Assembly (NCBI RefSeq): GCF_000307025.1
Contig: NC_018584.1
Location: 868,001 to 932,000, forward strand
Origin: Listeria monocytogenes ATCC 19117
Lineage (GTDB): Bacteria; Bacillota; Bacilli; Lactobacillales; Listeriaceae
Length of the DNA: 64,000 bases
Direction: 5' to 3'
In this document: one piece after another, positions 17,785 to 28,107 of the stretch
How the letters are laid out: each line of letters begins with the position of its first letter
How positions within the stretch are numbered: position 1 is the first letter of the stretch
Made by a program: the position numbers and the translations under genes
The notes under the pieces: model-generated
The model's input: the letters and a program-made list of their open reading frames with translations, nothing else
Told to the model about the DNA's origin: nothing
Databases searched by the model: none

Positions 17785-18255
17785 TTATTCGGATTTTTGA
17801 TTGTAAACTTTCTGCATTTCATTATCTAAATGACGACTATATTTATCCACAAATTTTAACACTTCCGCATATTGTGCATCCGTTACGTCTTCGAAAACTA
17901 CCTTGTCACGATCGAGGAATTCTTGATGCAAATCATCGTGGACTTGGTTAATTTCAGCGCCTTTAGCTGTTAGACGGAAATAAATTTCTTTCTTATTCTC
18001 CGGTTTTTGATAACTTTCAATATAGCCTTTATCCATCAGCTTTTTTGTAATTTTGCTAATCGCGCTCTTTGTCATATAGAAGGCTTCCGCGAGTTTCGTT
18101 ACATTAGGATCTTCATTTTTGGCAATGTATTCGATGCAGTGGACTTCAGAAGGTTTATATCCCTCTAGCGCTTTTTCCATCTTCACTTTATTAATCCAAG
18201 CGAGCTTATTAAATAAATCTCTGACGTTCGCCATGACTTGTTCATTTTTATCCAT
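17785..18255 (-). CDS. MarR-family transcriptional regulator
   Basis: A 156-residue winged-helix regulator. The HTH is NVTKLAEAFYMTKSAISKITKKLMDKGYIESY, and the wing contains the family's charged turn (KPENKKEIYFRLTAKGAE). The frame extends to 18312, but ATG 18255 is chosen because AGGAGGG lies 6 bases upstream and the extra residues are not family-like. It lies directly upstream of an MFS efflux gene on the same strand, the usual arrangement for a substrate-released repressor of a pump. Confidence 0.85.
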   Translation of the reverse strand: MDKNEQVMANVRDLFNKLAWINKVKMEKALEGYKPSEVHCIEYIAKNEDPNVTKLAEAFYMTKSAISKITKKLMDKGYIESYQKPENKKEIYFRLTAKGAEINQVHDDLHQEFLDRDKVVFEDVTDAQYAEVLKFVDKYSRHLDNEMQKVYNQKSE

Positions 18256-18456
18256 GCCATGCCCTCCTACTCTATCTGCTTGTAGTATAGCTGTTTTTTG
18301 TGTCCGGTTCAACTATTTATTGCCTTTCGTAGCTAAAAGGGGAACTTGAAAGCGCTGTTTGTTAAGAGTGTGTAAATTTCCAGTGTTATCAATATTATTT
18401 CACTGTTAAGATTTGTTATACTTAACACATAAACTGTTTGGAAGGGGCTGACATGA

Positions 18457-21099
18457 TTGGAGATATACCGCAAAAGCGCGGCAGAAACATTTACACAACT
18501 AGAAGCAACAGAACAAGGCTTAACAACTAGTGAGGTAACAAAACGACAAGAAAAATACGGTTTTAACGAACTGAAGAATAAAAAGAAAGATCCACTTTGG
18601 AAACTTTTCCTGGAAACATTTAAAGATCCAATGGTTATTGTTTTAGTCGTTGCTGCCTTAGTGCAGTTGGTTTTAGGCGAAGTGGTTGAATCGCTTATTA
18701 TCTTTTTAGTACTTATTGTCAACTCGATTATTAGCGTAGTTCAGACGAGGAAAGCAGAAAGTTCGCTTGATGCATTACGAGAAATGTCTGCGCCGGTTGC
18801 CAAAGTAATTCGTGATGGCTCTAAGCAAAGTATTCATGCGCGCGAACTTGTTCCGGGTGACGTCGTTATTTTGGATGCTGGTGATTTCGTCCCAGCAGAC
18901 GGCCGTTTGTTCGAAAGCGGCTCTTTAAAAATCGACGAAGGGATGCTTACTGGTGAATCGGAAGCGGTCGAGAAATATATTGATACCATTCCAGATGAAG
19001 TGGGGCTTGGCGACCGTGTGAATATGGTTTTCAGCGGTTCCCTCGTTGTATATGGTCGTGGGATGTTTGTTGTAACAGGCACAGCGAGCGAAACAGAAAT
19101 CGGAAAAATCGCCGGACTTCTTGAAACAGCAGAAGCAAAACAAACACCACTACAAAGAAAACTAGAATCATTCAGTAAAAAGCTAGGACTCGGTATTTTA
19201 GCTCTCTGTGTACTTATTTTTGCAGTTGAAGCTGGTCGCGTATTACTCGGCGACAATTCAGCGGATATGGCAACGGCGATTTTAAATGCCTTTATGTTTG
19301 CCGTGGCCGTAGCTGTAGCAGCGATTCCGGAAGCACTTTCTTCTATTGTAACGATTGTACTTGCAGTTGGAACAAACAAAATGGCAAAGCAGCACGCGAT
19401 TATTAGAAAGCTTCCAGCAGTTGAAACACTAGGCTCCACAAGCGTTATTTGTACAGACAAAACCGGAACGTTAACGCAAAATAAAATGACGGTCGTCGAT
19501 TACTATTTACCCGATGGCACAAAAGAAAATTTCCCGGAAAGTCCAGAAAATTGGTCAGAAGGGGAACGCCGTTTGATTCATATTGCGGTACTTTGTAACG
19601 ATTCAAATATTAACAGTGAGGGCAAGGAGTTAGGCGACCCGACCGAAGTGGCGCTAATTGCCTTTAGTAATAAAAATAATCAAGATTACAATGAAATTCG
19701 CGAAAAATTCATTCGTGAAGGCGAAATTCCCTTTGATTCAGATCGTAAGTTAATGTCTACGCTTCATACCTTTAATGAAAACAAGGCAATGCTAACAAAA
19801 GGCGGACCAGACGTGATGTTCGCGCGTTGCAGTTATGTTTTCCTTGATGGGGAAGAAAAGCCAATGACAGAAGAAATTTTAGCGAAATTAAAAGAAACAA
19901 ATGAAGAATTTTCGAATCAGGCGCTCCGGGTCCTTGCTTACGGCTACAAACGGATGCCTGCTGATACAACTGAATTAAAATTAGAAGATGAGCAAGATAT
20001 CGTTCTAGTTGGCTTAACTGCAATGATTGATCCGCCACGTGAAGCCGTGTATGCATCGATTGAAGAGTCCAAAAAAGCTGGCATTCGTACAGTCATGATC
20101 ACCGGTGACCATAAAACAACGGCACAAGCAATCGGCCGTGACATTGGTTTAATGGATGCCGATGATATCGCATTAACAGGCCAAGAACTAGACGCAATGC
20201 CAGAAGAAGAACTCGACAAAAAACTAGAACATATCGCAGTCTACGCCCGAGTTTCACCAGAAAATAAAATCCGTATCGTCAAAGCTTGGCAGAAAAAAGG
20301 CAAAATCACAGCAATGACTGGCGACGGTGTCAATGATGCACCCGCTTTAAAACAAGCCGATATTGGTGTCGCAATGGGTAGCGGAACCGACGTTGCGAAA
20401 GACTCTGCCGCGATGATTCTGACCGATGATAATTTCGTTTCGATTGTGGATGCGGTTGGCGTTGGTAGAACCGTTTTTGACAATATTAAGAAATCAATTG
20501 CTTATCTATTTGCAGGAAACCTAGGTGCGATTATTGCGATTTTATTCGCGCTAGTGCTGGACTGGATTAACCCGTTCACTGCGTTACAATTACTATTTAT
20601 CAACTTAGTCAATGACTCCTTACCAGCAATCGCACTAGGTATGGAAAAAGCAGAACCTGACGTAATGAAACGCAAACCGAGAGATATTAACGAAGGCATT
20701 TTTGCTGGTGGAACGATGCGCGCCGTTATCAGCCGCGGTGTATTAATCGGTATCGCTGTTATCATCTCACAATATATCGGGTTGCAAATTTCACCAGAGA
20801 TGAGTGTTGCAATGGCATTTACTACGCTTATCCTAGCACGTACATTACAAACATTTGCAGCTCGCTCGAATGTCCAAACCGCATTTGGCGCAGGATTCTT
20901 CAGTAACAAATACGTAATCGGTGCGGTATTACTTTGTTTCGTCCTATACGGAATTACAGTATTACCAGGAGCTCGAGAAATTTTCTCAATCCCAGCATCA
21001 TTTGGCCTACATGAATGGTCGATAGCAGCGGGGCTAGCACTTGCAGCAGTTGTGATGATGGAGATTATTAAATTAGTTCAGAATAAGTTTTTCAAATAA
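18457..21099 (+). CDS. Ca2+-transporting P-type ATPase (P2A, LMCA1-like)
   Basis: An 880-residue P-type pump. In order: actuator motif LTGESEAV, helix M4 with AAIPEALSSIV, phosphorylation site CTDKTGTLT (Asp334), nucleotide-binding KGGPDVM, hinge TGDGVNDAPALKQADIG, and membrane helices with NLVNDSLPAIALG. Asp334 coincides with the phosphorylated residue of the characterised listerial Ca2+ ATPase LMCA1, which exports calcium and supports growth at high pH. The start is TTG with GGAAGGGG about 9 bases before it; the nearby ATG is out of frame. It is monocistronic and divergent from the marR gene. Confidence 0.93.
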   Translation: MEIYRKSAAETFTQLEATEQGLTTSEVTKRQEKYGFNELKNKKKDPLWKLFLETFKDPMVIVLVVAALVQLVLGEVVESLIIFLVLIVNSIISVVQTRKAESSLDALREMSAPVAKVIRDGSKQSIHARELVPGDVVILDAGDFVPADGRLFESGSLKIDEGMLTGESEAVEKYIDTIPDEVGLGDRVNMVFSGSLVVYGRGMFVVTGTASETEIGKIAGLLETAEAKQTPLQRKLESFSKKLGLGILALCVLIFAVEAGRVLLGDNSADMATAILNAFMFAVAVAVAAIPEALSSIVTIVLAVGTNKMAKQHAIIRKLPAVETLGSTSVICTDKTGTLTQNKMTVVDYYLPDGTKENFPESPENWSEGERRLIHIAVLCNDSNINSEGKELGDPTEVALIAFSNKNNQDYNEIREKFIREGEIPFDSDRKLMSTLHTFNENKAMLTKGGPDVMFARCSYVFLDGEEKPMTEEILAKLKETNEEFSNQALRVLAYGYKRMPADTTELKLEDEQDIVLVGLTAMIDPPREAVYASIEESKKAGIRTVMITGDHKTTAQAIGRDIGLMDADDIALTGQELDAMPEEELDKKLEHIAVYARVSPENKIRIVKAWQKKGKITAMTGDGVNDAPALKQADIGVAMGSGTDVAKDSAAMILTDDNFVSIVDAVGVGRTVFDNIKKSIAYLFAGNLGAIIAILFALVLDWINPFTALQLLFINLVNDSLPAIALGMEKAEPDVMKRKPRDINEGIFAGGTMRAVISRGVLIGIAVIISQYIGLQISPEMSVAMAFTTLILARTLQTFAARSNVQTAFGAGFFSNKYVIGAVLLCFVLYGITVLPGAREIFSIPASFGLHEWSIAAGLALAAVVMMEIIKLVQNKFFK

Positions 21100-21107
21100 A
21101 TTATATA

Positions 21108-21150
21108 AACACAGAAATCACTCGTTTTGCGGAGGATTTCTGTGTTTTTT
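21108..21150 (+). terminator. Terminator after the Ca2+ ATPase gene
   Basis: AACACAGAAATC / GATTTCTGTGTT, a 12-bp stem with a T run. Confidence 0.85.
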
Positions 21151-21550
21151 CTTTCTATCCAAAATAACTTATGAGAATGATAAGTAGTCATTGCGCAGGT
21201 GAAAATTAATAATTAGTTGTTTTATTGGAAAAAGTACTAAAAAGGTAAAAAAACGATGAGATGAATTGTGTATGTGGTGAATTTTATTGGTGAATGGCTC
21301 TGAAAAAGGGAAGTGGAGAATCTTTTAAAAATTACTAACGATTCTTCATTTGTTAAATATGTCGGAATTGTGTCGGAAACCGCTTTTTTATATGACGAAC
21401 TTTTGTATAAAATTCTTATATTCATTCTTTATTTTAAAAACTCATTTTAGTCATATGTACATAGAAGTTTTTAGCAAGTAATATAAGAGTTGCAATGTGA
21501 TTACACATTATTTCGCAACTATAAAATATACTTTGAGGAGAGAACTCTTT
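21151..21550 (+). other. AT-rich 400-base leader and promoter region of the giant adhesin
   Basis: No ORF is supported. A direct repeat TGTCGGAA occurs twice, 3 bases apart, near 21360-21380. An AGAATC/GATTCT inverted repeat lies near 21320-21348. TATAAA at about 21407 is a possible -10. The length suggests a long untranslated leader or distant regulation. Confidence 0.35.
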
Positions 21551-24500
21551 ATGATTAAAGCAACTAGAGCACGGCATTACCTCGTACTGTTAATGGCATT
21601 TTTCCTAGTACTAGGACAATTAAATTTAACAGCGCTTAAGGTTTTTGCAAAAGAAAATGGGAATGATGAGCTAACTTATGAAGTTCAGTCCAAATTGGCT
21701 GAAGATAAAAAATCAGCTGATTTAACCATTAAAGTAACACCAAAAAACGATCAGGTGAAAATCCTTACCATTGAAACACCTGATGGAGAGAAGAAAGAAG
21801 GCCAAGAAGTAAGCTATAAAGCCGAAAAAAATGGCACAACTAATTTCTTAATTAATTATCAAGATGCAAGCGAAGAAAAAGCAGAAACTAAAAAATATAC
21901 TGCTTCTTATGAAGTAAATGATATAGTTTCAGATGATGAAGCAAATAAAGATAATACAACAGAGAAGGTAACTGAAAAAGAAGCTGATAATATTCAACCT
22001 CCTTCTACTAAAGATAGTAACAAAAATCTAAAATCACTTAAAGCAGGACAAACAACGGTTGATTTAAAAATACCTGATTATGACCAAACAGCATGGGCAA
22101 ACGGTGATATTAAAGAAGTAACTGCAACAGTAAACTTTGGCGACAATACTTCTACTGGCAAAAAAGTAAATTTCACTTTACCAGATGGAATGCGTTTTGT
22201 TTCTTTGCCAGTGCCGAGCAACTATCAGGCTGGTTCGAATGTAGACAAAGGGGTTTTAAGTCATTTAGGGGCAAGTGATCCACTAGGAATAGCCATTACT
22301 TCGGTAAAAGTACCTGATAAAGAAAAAGCATATAATCAAGCCACTTTTGGAACAGTTAGTTATGAGCTAAGTCCAGGAACTGAAAAAGCGAGCTTTACTT
22401 TTTCTGTACGAGTAGATGCAGCAAAATATTACGGAGCAGTTGACTTAGCCACTCCAATAAAAACAGAAATTTTTATGGGTGAGACAACTTCACCAGTTGC
22501 TTCCGCGGAACAAGCGATTCATGCGGAAGGAAATAAGGTTGTAGGTTATACGAATCAGGATCATGTGAAAACTATGTTCCGAACTTGGTATAGTAATCAA
22601 AGGCTAACAGAAGTACTTGCAAGCACAGATACAACAGATTCTTATAACTATACAAAATCTTACTCTGTTGTGAATGGATTAAATAATTTAGACAACCGTG
22701 GATCAGCGTATTATCTAGCAAAAAACATAGAGATGACGCTTTATTATCCAGAAGGTATGGAGTTTGTAAACGTTGTGAATCATGGTGGTACGCCTTTAAC
22801 GGATAATTCCAACCTAACTATTACTAATTATCCAAGTGAAAATAAGGTTGTAGTTGATTGTAAGCAATTAAATTTCAACTCAGCGAATAATTCTATTTAC
22901 GGAGTCAAATATAAAGTGCCTAAAGGAACGCCTGTTGGAACTTATAGCACTGCAAAAGCGCCACATGCGGTTATCACAACGTATGATGGAGAAGTATTCG
23001 AAACCGATGCATTAACTAACAATACTAATGATTTAACTACTTTAGCTCCTCTAGATACTTGTAAAGTAGTTGATACTTCCAATAATAAAATGAATTTATT
23101 TTCAGCAAATGGAACAATCAACCCGGATAACGAAACTTGGGCTGGTAGTATCCAAATCGATAATAAAAGAACATCTGGTGTGAAGAAAAATCAAATGTAT
23201 CACATTGAATTTGATCCTAACTGGGAAGCCTACATGGTCAATATCCCTTTTGATAGCACCATTTCAGAAAATAAAATAACTGATGTTCAATATAAAACAA
23301 ATTTAAACGACACATTCCGAACGTATGAAGGAGCGCTCACTAAAAATAATAACCAAATGTATCGCTTAGATGCAAACGCAGTGGAGCTTCAAGAAGGTGA
23401 GTATTTCACAGAAGTGAAAGCGAATGTGGGAGACTTTTCACCTGGATATCAGAATACAGAAGCTTCGGCTACCTATCGTTGGAACTCAACTGTTTCGTAC
23501 GGAAAAGTTAAGCCAGGAATTACATCAGTTCAATATAAAGGTTCCATTTGGGATGCTGATGATGAGGCCGAAACAAAATCTTCTGCGACATCAACTTATA
23601 GTGTTTTAAATACAGAAAGTACCGCAGCAAATGGTACGGCTGCTTTCTACGATAAAGCTGGTAATGTAGTAAAAACAGCTAGTCCAGGAGAAACCATTAA
23701 AACAAAAGCAACATTACTTTTATCAGACTATCCTTATGGGACTAGAACTGTACTCAATAATCCAGAAGTATATTTACGTGCTTTAGAAGGTACAAAAGTT
23801 CTGCCTTCTTCTATTAAACTGACAGACCAAGATGGGAAAGATGTTAATTTCTCCATTCAGCAGGAAACGGCAAATAATGGAGATAAGGTTTATGTATTAA
23901 AGACAACGGATGTTTCCGTAGGGGCATTTACGGGATACCCGGCTAAGAGTAAATTTCTAAATATCAGTTACGACACAACATTTGATGTAACATTAGCTAA
24001 GAGTATCAATATGGATGCACAAGAAGTCCTTGCATGGGGCGGCCCCAATGTTGCTTCCGCAATTGCCAATAATAACTTTTCAGATGTAGGTCTAGATGTT
24101 AATAAAAATGGCAAAGACAATGAAAAATTACTTTCTGTTAACAGTAGTACTTTAAGTGTTCCAAAACAAGACACCGTTGCAGTGGAAACTTTCTTGAGCA
24201 TAGCTGGAGAAGGAGAAAAAGCAGCTTATACTGAAGGCGATGATAGTACAGTTTCTTACTTCACACCAGGAACAGATGCTGAATACACAGTTCAAATCAC
24301 TAACGCATCTAATGGGGAAGCAACCACTTTTGAACTTTATATTCCAATCCCAAAAACTGGTCAAAACTTCGGAGAAAAATTCCAAAGTGAAGCATTTAAG
24401 TGGGACATGAAGTTAAATAGCGCACTTGCAATTAATGACGAACAGAAAAATCAATTTGAAGTGAGCTATGCAACGCAAGCCAATGAAAATAATTATGACT

Positions 24501-27500
24501 CAACTAGTATTTATACAGAGACAGTGTCAGATTATGAAAAAGTAAATATGGTTCGAATTAAAGTAAAAACGCAAATTAATGCTGGAGAAGCACAAACTTT
24601 CAAAGTTCCACTTAAAGTAGACGAAACTTTTGATTCTGCGACGGAAGGGAATAAGATTGGTGAACGTGATGTTTACAATCCTTTCTACCGAGTAATAACC
24701 AATACTTTCTCTGGTTCATTATCAGGAACAAAAGTAGGGGCTGAACTTGTCATTGGCGAAGTTTCGGGAACATTATTTAATGACAAAGATGTTAACGGGA
24801 TTTATGAAAAAGCAAAAGGTGATGAACCATTAGCTAATGAAACAGTGGAGCTTTATAAGTGGAATGATGCAACCTCTAATTATGAACCTGCTAAGAAAGC
24901 GGGAGAAAATGTAACTACTAAAACTAATAGTGATGGGAAATACAGCTTTGATTACAATTCTGGTGTAGGCTATGGTAATTATGCTGTGAAATTCCCAGAA
25001 AAAGCAGGTTATCAATTTACGTTGAAAAATGTAGGAAAAGATGTCACATTAGACAGTGATGTACCATACAGCGGTGCAGAAAAAGGTTGGAATAAAGAAA
25101 TTGATCCAACACAACCAAACGCACAATATATCAATGCGGGATACTATGCTTATAATCCTACGCAAGATTTAAAAGTTAACTTAAATGAAAAACAAGTTCA
25201 AATGGGTCGCAGCTTAGAAATCACTTTACCAAAAGTAGCTTCAACCACTGGACAAGCTGCCGAAGATACCATTGAACCAAGCTTCTTTAAGAATATTAAA
25301 GCAGCAACAAATGGCTACAAATGGACTGTTGCAGATACCAATGTAGCGACAGTACAAACGTTAGCTGATGGATCAGCTGCTGTCGTAGGTGTTTCCACAA
25401 ACAATAAAACGATTGACGTAACGGATTTAACGATTACAATTCAAGATATTTTTGGTACAGAACAAAGCTCCACAGCTCCAGTATATGTTACTGGAACCGA
25501 GGGACAGGTTGCGCAACAAGACGGTTACACTATGGGTGCGACTGACTTTTCGATGGAGTATAAAGAAGCCACTGAATTAACGAAAGCTCAGGCACTAACT
25601 CTCGCGAAAACAGCCGCTTTTGAAGAAGTAAAAGATGGTGTTAATTCAAGCGCAGAAGATCGTTTAGATTCAGTACAAGTGAGTCAAACACAACTAGATG
25701 CAATAAAAAATGGTTCCAACCAAGGTAGTGTGTATCCATTAACTTACTCGATAACTAAAGATAGCAAAACTGTCTCAGTAACTATTCAAGTAACGGTAGC
25801 GAAAGATTTAACAGCGGTGAACGCACATGATTCTACTATTTATATAGGAGATGCATGGGAAGAAAAAGACAACTTTGATAGTGCGACAAATAAAGAAGGT
25901 GCCACTGATATAGCGTTTAGCGATGTGACAGTTACAGGAAGTGTGAATACAGCAGTAGCCGGTGTTTATCCAGTGACCTACACTTACAATGGCGTCTCTA
26001 AAAAAATTAATGTTACTGTCAAAGCTATAAAAACAGCAGTGAACGCACATGATTCCACAATCTATACAGGTGACACATGGAATGCGAGAGATAACTTTGA
26101 TAGTGCGCTTGATAAAGATGGTAATTCTGTTGCCTTTGCTGATGTAACAGTGACAGGAAGCGTTAATACAAATGAAACTGGTACAAATACTATCACTTAT
26201 AGCTACGATGGCGTTTCTCAAACTATTACAGTTACTGTTGTAGAAAATAAAGAAGGTATCAGTGCACATGATTCTACAATCTATGCAGGAGAATCATGGA
26301 ATGCAAAAGATAACTTCGACAGCGCTTTTGATAAAGATGGGAATGCGGTTGACCTAGAAGACGTTACAGTCACAGAAAAACCAACCGTTGATACAACAAA
26401 AGCAGGTGCTTACGAAGTCACTTACAAATATGGAAAAGTATCGAAAAAAATCACTTTAACAGTGAAAGCTAAATTAACAGCAGTCAACGCACATGATTCC
26501 GCGATTTACATCGGAGATACGTGGAGTGCAGAAGATAACTTTGACAGTGCGCTGGATATAGATGGCAATTCTGTCGCTTTTGCTGATGTCGAAGTTAAAG
26601 GAACCGTTGATACAGACAAAGCTGGAACATATCCAGTCACGTACACATATGACGGTGTCTCAAAAACAATTAATATCCAAGTAAAAGACATCTTAACAGC
26701 GGTGAACGCGCATGATTCTGAAATTTATATAGGGGACAACTGGAATGCCAAAGATAATTTTGACAGTGCCCAAGATAAAGACGGAAACACAGTAAATTGG
26801 AATGAAATCAATGTTTCGGAAAATCCAGCAGTTGATTTAGAAACAGTTGGTGTTTACCAAGTGACTTATAGTTATGGCGGTGTTTCGAAGACAATTAATC
26901 TGACTGTTCATCCAAGAAAAACAAGTCTAGAAGTCCATGACTCCACAATGTATACAGGAGATAAATGGAAAGCAGAAGACAACTTTGATAATGCTACAGA
27001 TAAAAAAGGTGACCAAATTCCTTTCAAAGATGTAACTGTAACCGGACAAGTTGATTCTAAAACAGCAGGCACGTATGAAATAAGCTATATCTATGATGGA
27101 TTGAAAAAAGTAGCACGAATTACTGTAATCAAAAATCAAGCACAAATCACTGTAAAAGATAGCGTCATTCCATACGGAGGAAAATGGGAAGCAGAAGCTA
27201 ATTTTATAGGTGCGACAAACCGAGATGGTGTAGCAATTCCTTTCTCCAAAATTAAAGTAGATGGTACAGTAGATGTAAATAAAGCTGGTACGTACAAAGT
27301 GATTTATACGTATGATCCGAATGAAGGAACAGCGGATGCAGGTAAGAAAGAACTTTCTGTTACAGCTAATATTCAAGTAGAAGCAGAATTTGTAAAACCT
27401 ATAAAACCAGTTGACCCATCAAAACCAACAGATCCTAAAAAACCATCAACAGAAAAAACACCATTGAAAGTAGTTGATAACAAGCAACATACTGCAACAT

Positions 27501-27634
27501 ATGAAGCAGCAAAACCATTACCAAAAACAGGAGACCAAACAAATAATTGGGTAATCTGGACAGGCATTTGCTTGCTAAGTATGAGCATGCTTCTATGGGT
27601 GGTAATGAGAGGAAGAAAGAAAAACTATCAGTAA
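21551..27634 (+). CDS. Giant LPXTG-anchored adhesin with SdrD-type B domain and seven Ig-like repeats
   Basis: A cell-wall-anchored protein of about 2027 residues. The signal peptide covers residues 1-35 (YLVLLMAFFLVLGQLNL, cleavage near VFAKE). A long beta-rich adhesive region of about 1000 residues follows. An SdrD/Cna-B-like domain is near residue 1070 (SGTLFNDKDVNGIY ... SDGKYSFD, with a Ca-binding-type DxDxNG loop). A linker then leads to seven tandem Ig-like (Big_3-type) repeats of 73-75 residues, each beginning near V-x-A-HDSxIYxGDxW and containing DNFDSA. A Pro/Lys spacer precedes the sorting signal LPKTG near residue 1990, with hydrophobic segment and RGRKKNYQ tail. ATG 21551 is chosen on GAGGAG 9-10 bases upstream. 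The ligand is unknown. Confidence 0.92.
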   Translation: MIKATRARHYLVLLMAFFLVLGQLNLTALKVFAKENGNDELTYEVQSKLAEDKKSADLTIKVTPKNDQVKILTIETPDGEKKEGQEVSYKAEKNGTTNFLINYQDASEEKAETKKYTASYEVNDIVSDDEANKDNTTEKVTEKEADNIQPPSTKDSNKNLKSLKAGQTTVDLKIPDYDQTAWANGDIKEVTATVNFGDNTSTGKKVNFTLPDGMRFVSLPVPSNYQAGSNVDKGVLSHLGASDPLGIAITSVKVPDKEKAYNQATFGTVSYELSPGTEKASFTFSVRVDAAKYYGAVDLATPIKTEIFMGETTSPVASAEQAIHAEGNKVVGYTNQDHVKTMFRTWYSNQRLTEVLASTDTTDSYNYTKSYSVVNGLNNLDNRGSAYYLAKNIEMTLYYPEGMEFVNVVNHGGTPLTDNSNLTITNYPSENKVVVDCKQLNFNSANNSIYGVKYKVPKGTPVGTYSTAKAPHAVITTYDGEVFETDALTNNTNDLTTLAPLDTCKVVDTSNNKMNLFSANGTINPDNETWAGSIQIDNKRTSGVKKNQMYHIEFDPNWEAYMVNIPFDSTISENKITDVQYKTNLNDTFRTYEGALTKNNNQMYRLDANAVELQEGEYFTEVKANVGDFSPGYQNTEASATYRWNSTVSYGKVKPGITSVQYKGSIWDADDEAETKSSATSTYSVLNTESTAANGTAAFYDKAGNVVKTASPGETIKTKATLLLSDYPYGTRTVLNNPEVYLRALEGTKVLPSSIKLTDQDGKDVNFSIQQETANNGDKVYVLKTTDVSVGAFTGYPAKSKFLNISYDTTFDVTLAKSINMDAQEVLAWGGPNVASAIANNNFSDVGLDVNKNGKDNEKLLSVNSSTLSVPKQDTVAVETFLSIAGEGEKAAYTEGDDSTVSYFTPGTDAEYTVQITNASNGEATTFELYIPIPKTGQNFGEKFQSEAFKWDMKLNSALAINDEQKNQFEVSYATQANENNYDSTSIYTETVSDYEKVNMVRIKVKTQINAGEAQTFKVPLKVDETFDSATEGNKIGERDVYNPFYRVITNTFSGSLSGTKVGAELVIGEVSGTLFNDKDVNGIYEKAKGDEPLANETVELYKWNDATSNYEPAKKAGENVTTKTNSDGKYSFDYNSGVGYGNYAVKFPEKAGYQFTLKNVGKDVTLDSDVPYSGAEKGWNKEIDPTQPNAQYINAGYYAYNPTQDLKVNLNEKQVQMGRSLEITLPKVASTTGQAAEDTIEPSFFKNIKAATNGYKWTVADTNVATVQTLADGSAAVVGVSTNNKTIDVTDLTITIQDIFGTEQSSTAPVYVTGTEGQVAQQDGYTMGATDFSMEYKEATELTKAQALTLAKTAAFEEVKDGVNSSAEDRLDSVQVSQTQLDAIKNGSNQGSVYPLTYSITKDSKTVSVTIQVTVAKDLTAVNAHDSTIYIGDAWEEKDNFDSATNKEGATDIAFSDVTVTGSVNTAVAGVYPVTYTYNGVSKKINVTVKAIKTAVNAHDSTIYTGDTWNARDNFDSALDKDGNSVAFADVTVTGSVNTNETGTNTITYSYDGVSQTITVTVVENKEGISAHDSTIYAGESWNAKDNFDSAFDKDGNAVDLEDVTVTEKPTVDTTKAGAYEVTYKYGKVSKKITLTVKAKLTAVNAHDSAIYIGDTWSAEDNFDSALDIDGNSVAFADVEVKGTVDTDKAGTYPVTYTYDGVSKTINIQVKDILTAVNAHDSEIYIGDNWNAKDNFDSAQDKDGNTVNWNEINVSENPAVDLETVGVYQVTYSYGGVSKTINLTVHPRKTSLEVHDSTMYTGDKWKAEDNFDNATDKKGDQIPFKDVTVTGQVDSKTAGTYEISYIYDGLKKVARITVIKNQAQITVKDSVIPYGGKWEAEANFIGATNRDGVAIPFSKIKVDGTVDVNKAGTYKVIYTYDPNEGTADAGKKELSVTANIQVEAEFVKPIKPVDPSKPTDPKKPSTEKTPLKVVDNKQHTATYEAAKPLPKTGDQTNNWVIWTGICLLSMSMLLWVVMRGRKKNYQ
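25810..27385 (+). repeat. Seven tandem ~222-bp repeats encoding Ig-like domains
   Basis: Repeat units begin near 25810, 26032, 26254, 26479, 26698, 26922 and 27144. The first five share long near-identical DNA around GCACATGATTC and GATAACTTTGA; units six and seven are more diverged. The copy number is likely to vary between strains. Confidence 0.85.
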
Positions 27635-27678
27635 GAGGAACCAACAGATAAAGGAAAGACAATAAGAAGGTAAACTAA

Positions 27679-27711
27679 ATACCGACCAGATTTTTCTGGT
27701 CGGTATTTTTT
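27679..27711 (+). terminator. Terminator after the adhesin gene
   Basis: Perfect stem AATACCGACCAGA / TCTGGTCGGTATT and a T run. Confidence 0.9.
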
Positions 27712-27771
27712 TATCGAGAAATATAGAAGTTAATTGATGTTTTTTTGAGGTAATGCTACTGATTTGTTAAT

Positions 27772-28029
27772 TCAGTACAACCACCAAATCACCATTCCAA
27801 CAGTCCAAACCATCGCAAGCGGCACTAAAATCCGGAACTTTGGTTTTTGGGTTTTATGGTGAAATAGTTGCATCGACATCCAGCTACCAAACGCCCCACC
27901 AAGAAAAGCGGTGAAAAGCAGTACAGATTCAGGTATCCGGTAAGCGTGTTTAATTGCTTTCCGTTTATCAACAGCGAATAATAGAAAAGAAACAAGCGTT
28001 ATCGCGATTAAATATATCGTTAAAATCAT
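27772..28029 (-). CDS. DUF1294 small membrane protein
   Basis: An 85-residue protein with two to three hydrophobic segments. Its central motifs FAVDKRKAIKHAYRIPE and FLGGAFGSWMSMQLFHHKTQKPKF are diagnostic of DUF1294, a family of unknown function often fused to cold-shock domains in other bacteria. AAGGGGG lies 9 bases before the ATG. It is divergent from ridA. Confidence 0.85.
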   Translation of the reverse strand: MILTIYLIAITLVSFLLFAVDKRKAIKHAYRIPESVLLFTAFLGGAFGSWMSMQLFHHKTQKPKFRILVPLAMVWTVGMVIWWLY

Positions 28030-28046
28030 TTAGAAATCCCCCTTCA

Positions 28047-28075
28047 TTGCTAAAACAAACTTTATTGATTAGAAT
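28047..28075 (+). promoter_or_regulatory. Candidate promoter of ridA
   Basis: TTGCTA and TAGAAT separated by 17 bases, about 30 bases before the RidA start. Confidence 0.5.
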
Positions 28076-28107
28076 AAAAGCATACCATAAAAGAAAGCAG
28101 GGATAAA

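Noticed and set aside
18834-20909. Several Ser/Ala-rich minus-strand frames over the Ca2+ ATPase
   Set aside because: Antisense to a strongly supported gene, overlapping one another, without initiation signals.
21497-21550. GTG 21497 as start of the giant adhesin
   Set aside because: It has no ribosome site and would put 18 residues before a well-formed signal peptide; ATG 21551 follows GAGGAG.
25808-27376. Minus-strand Cys/Ile-rich frames over the Ig repeats
   Set aside because: They recur with the repeat period and are the antisense of HDS/DNFDS codons; compositional artefacts.
25810-27385. Regular repeats as a possible CRISPR array
   Set aside because: The period is about 222 bases, the whole unit is coding, and there are no short identical repeats with unique spacers.
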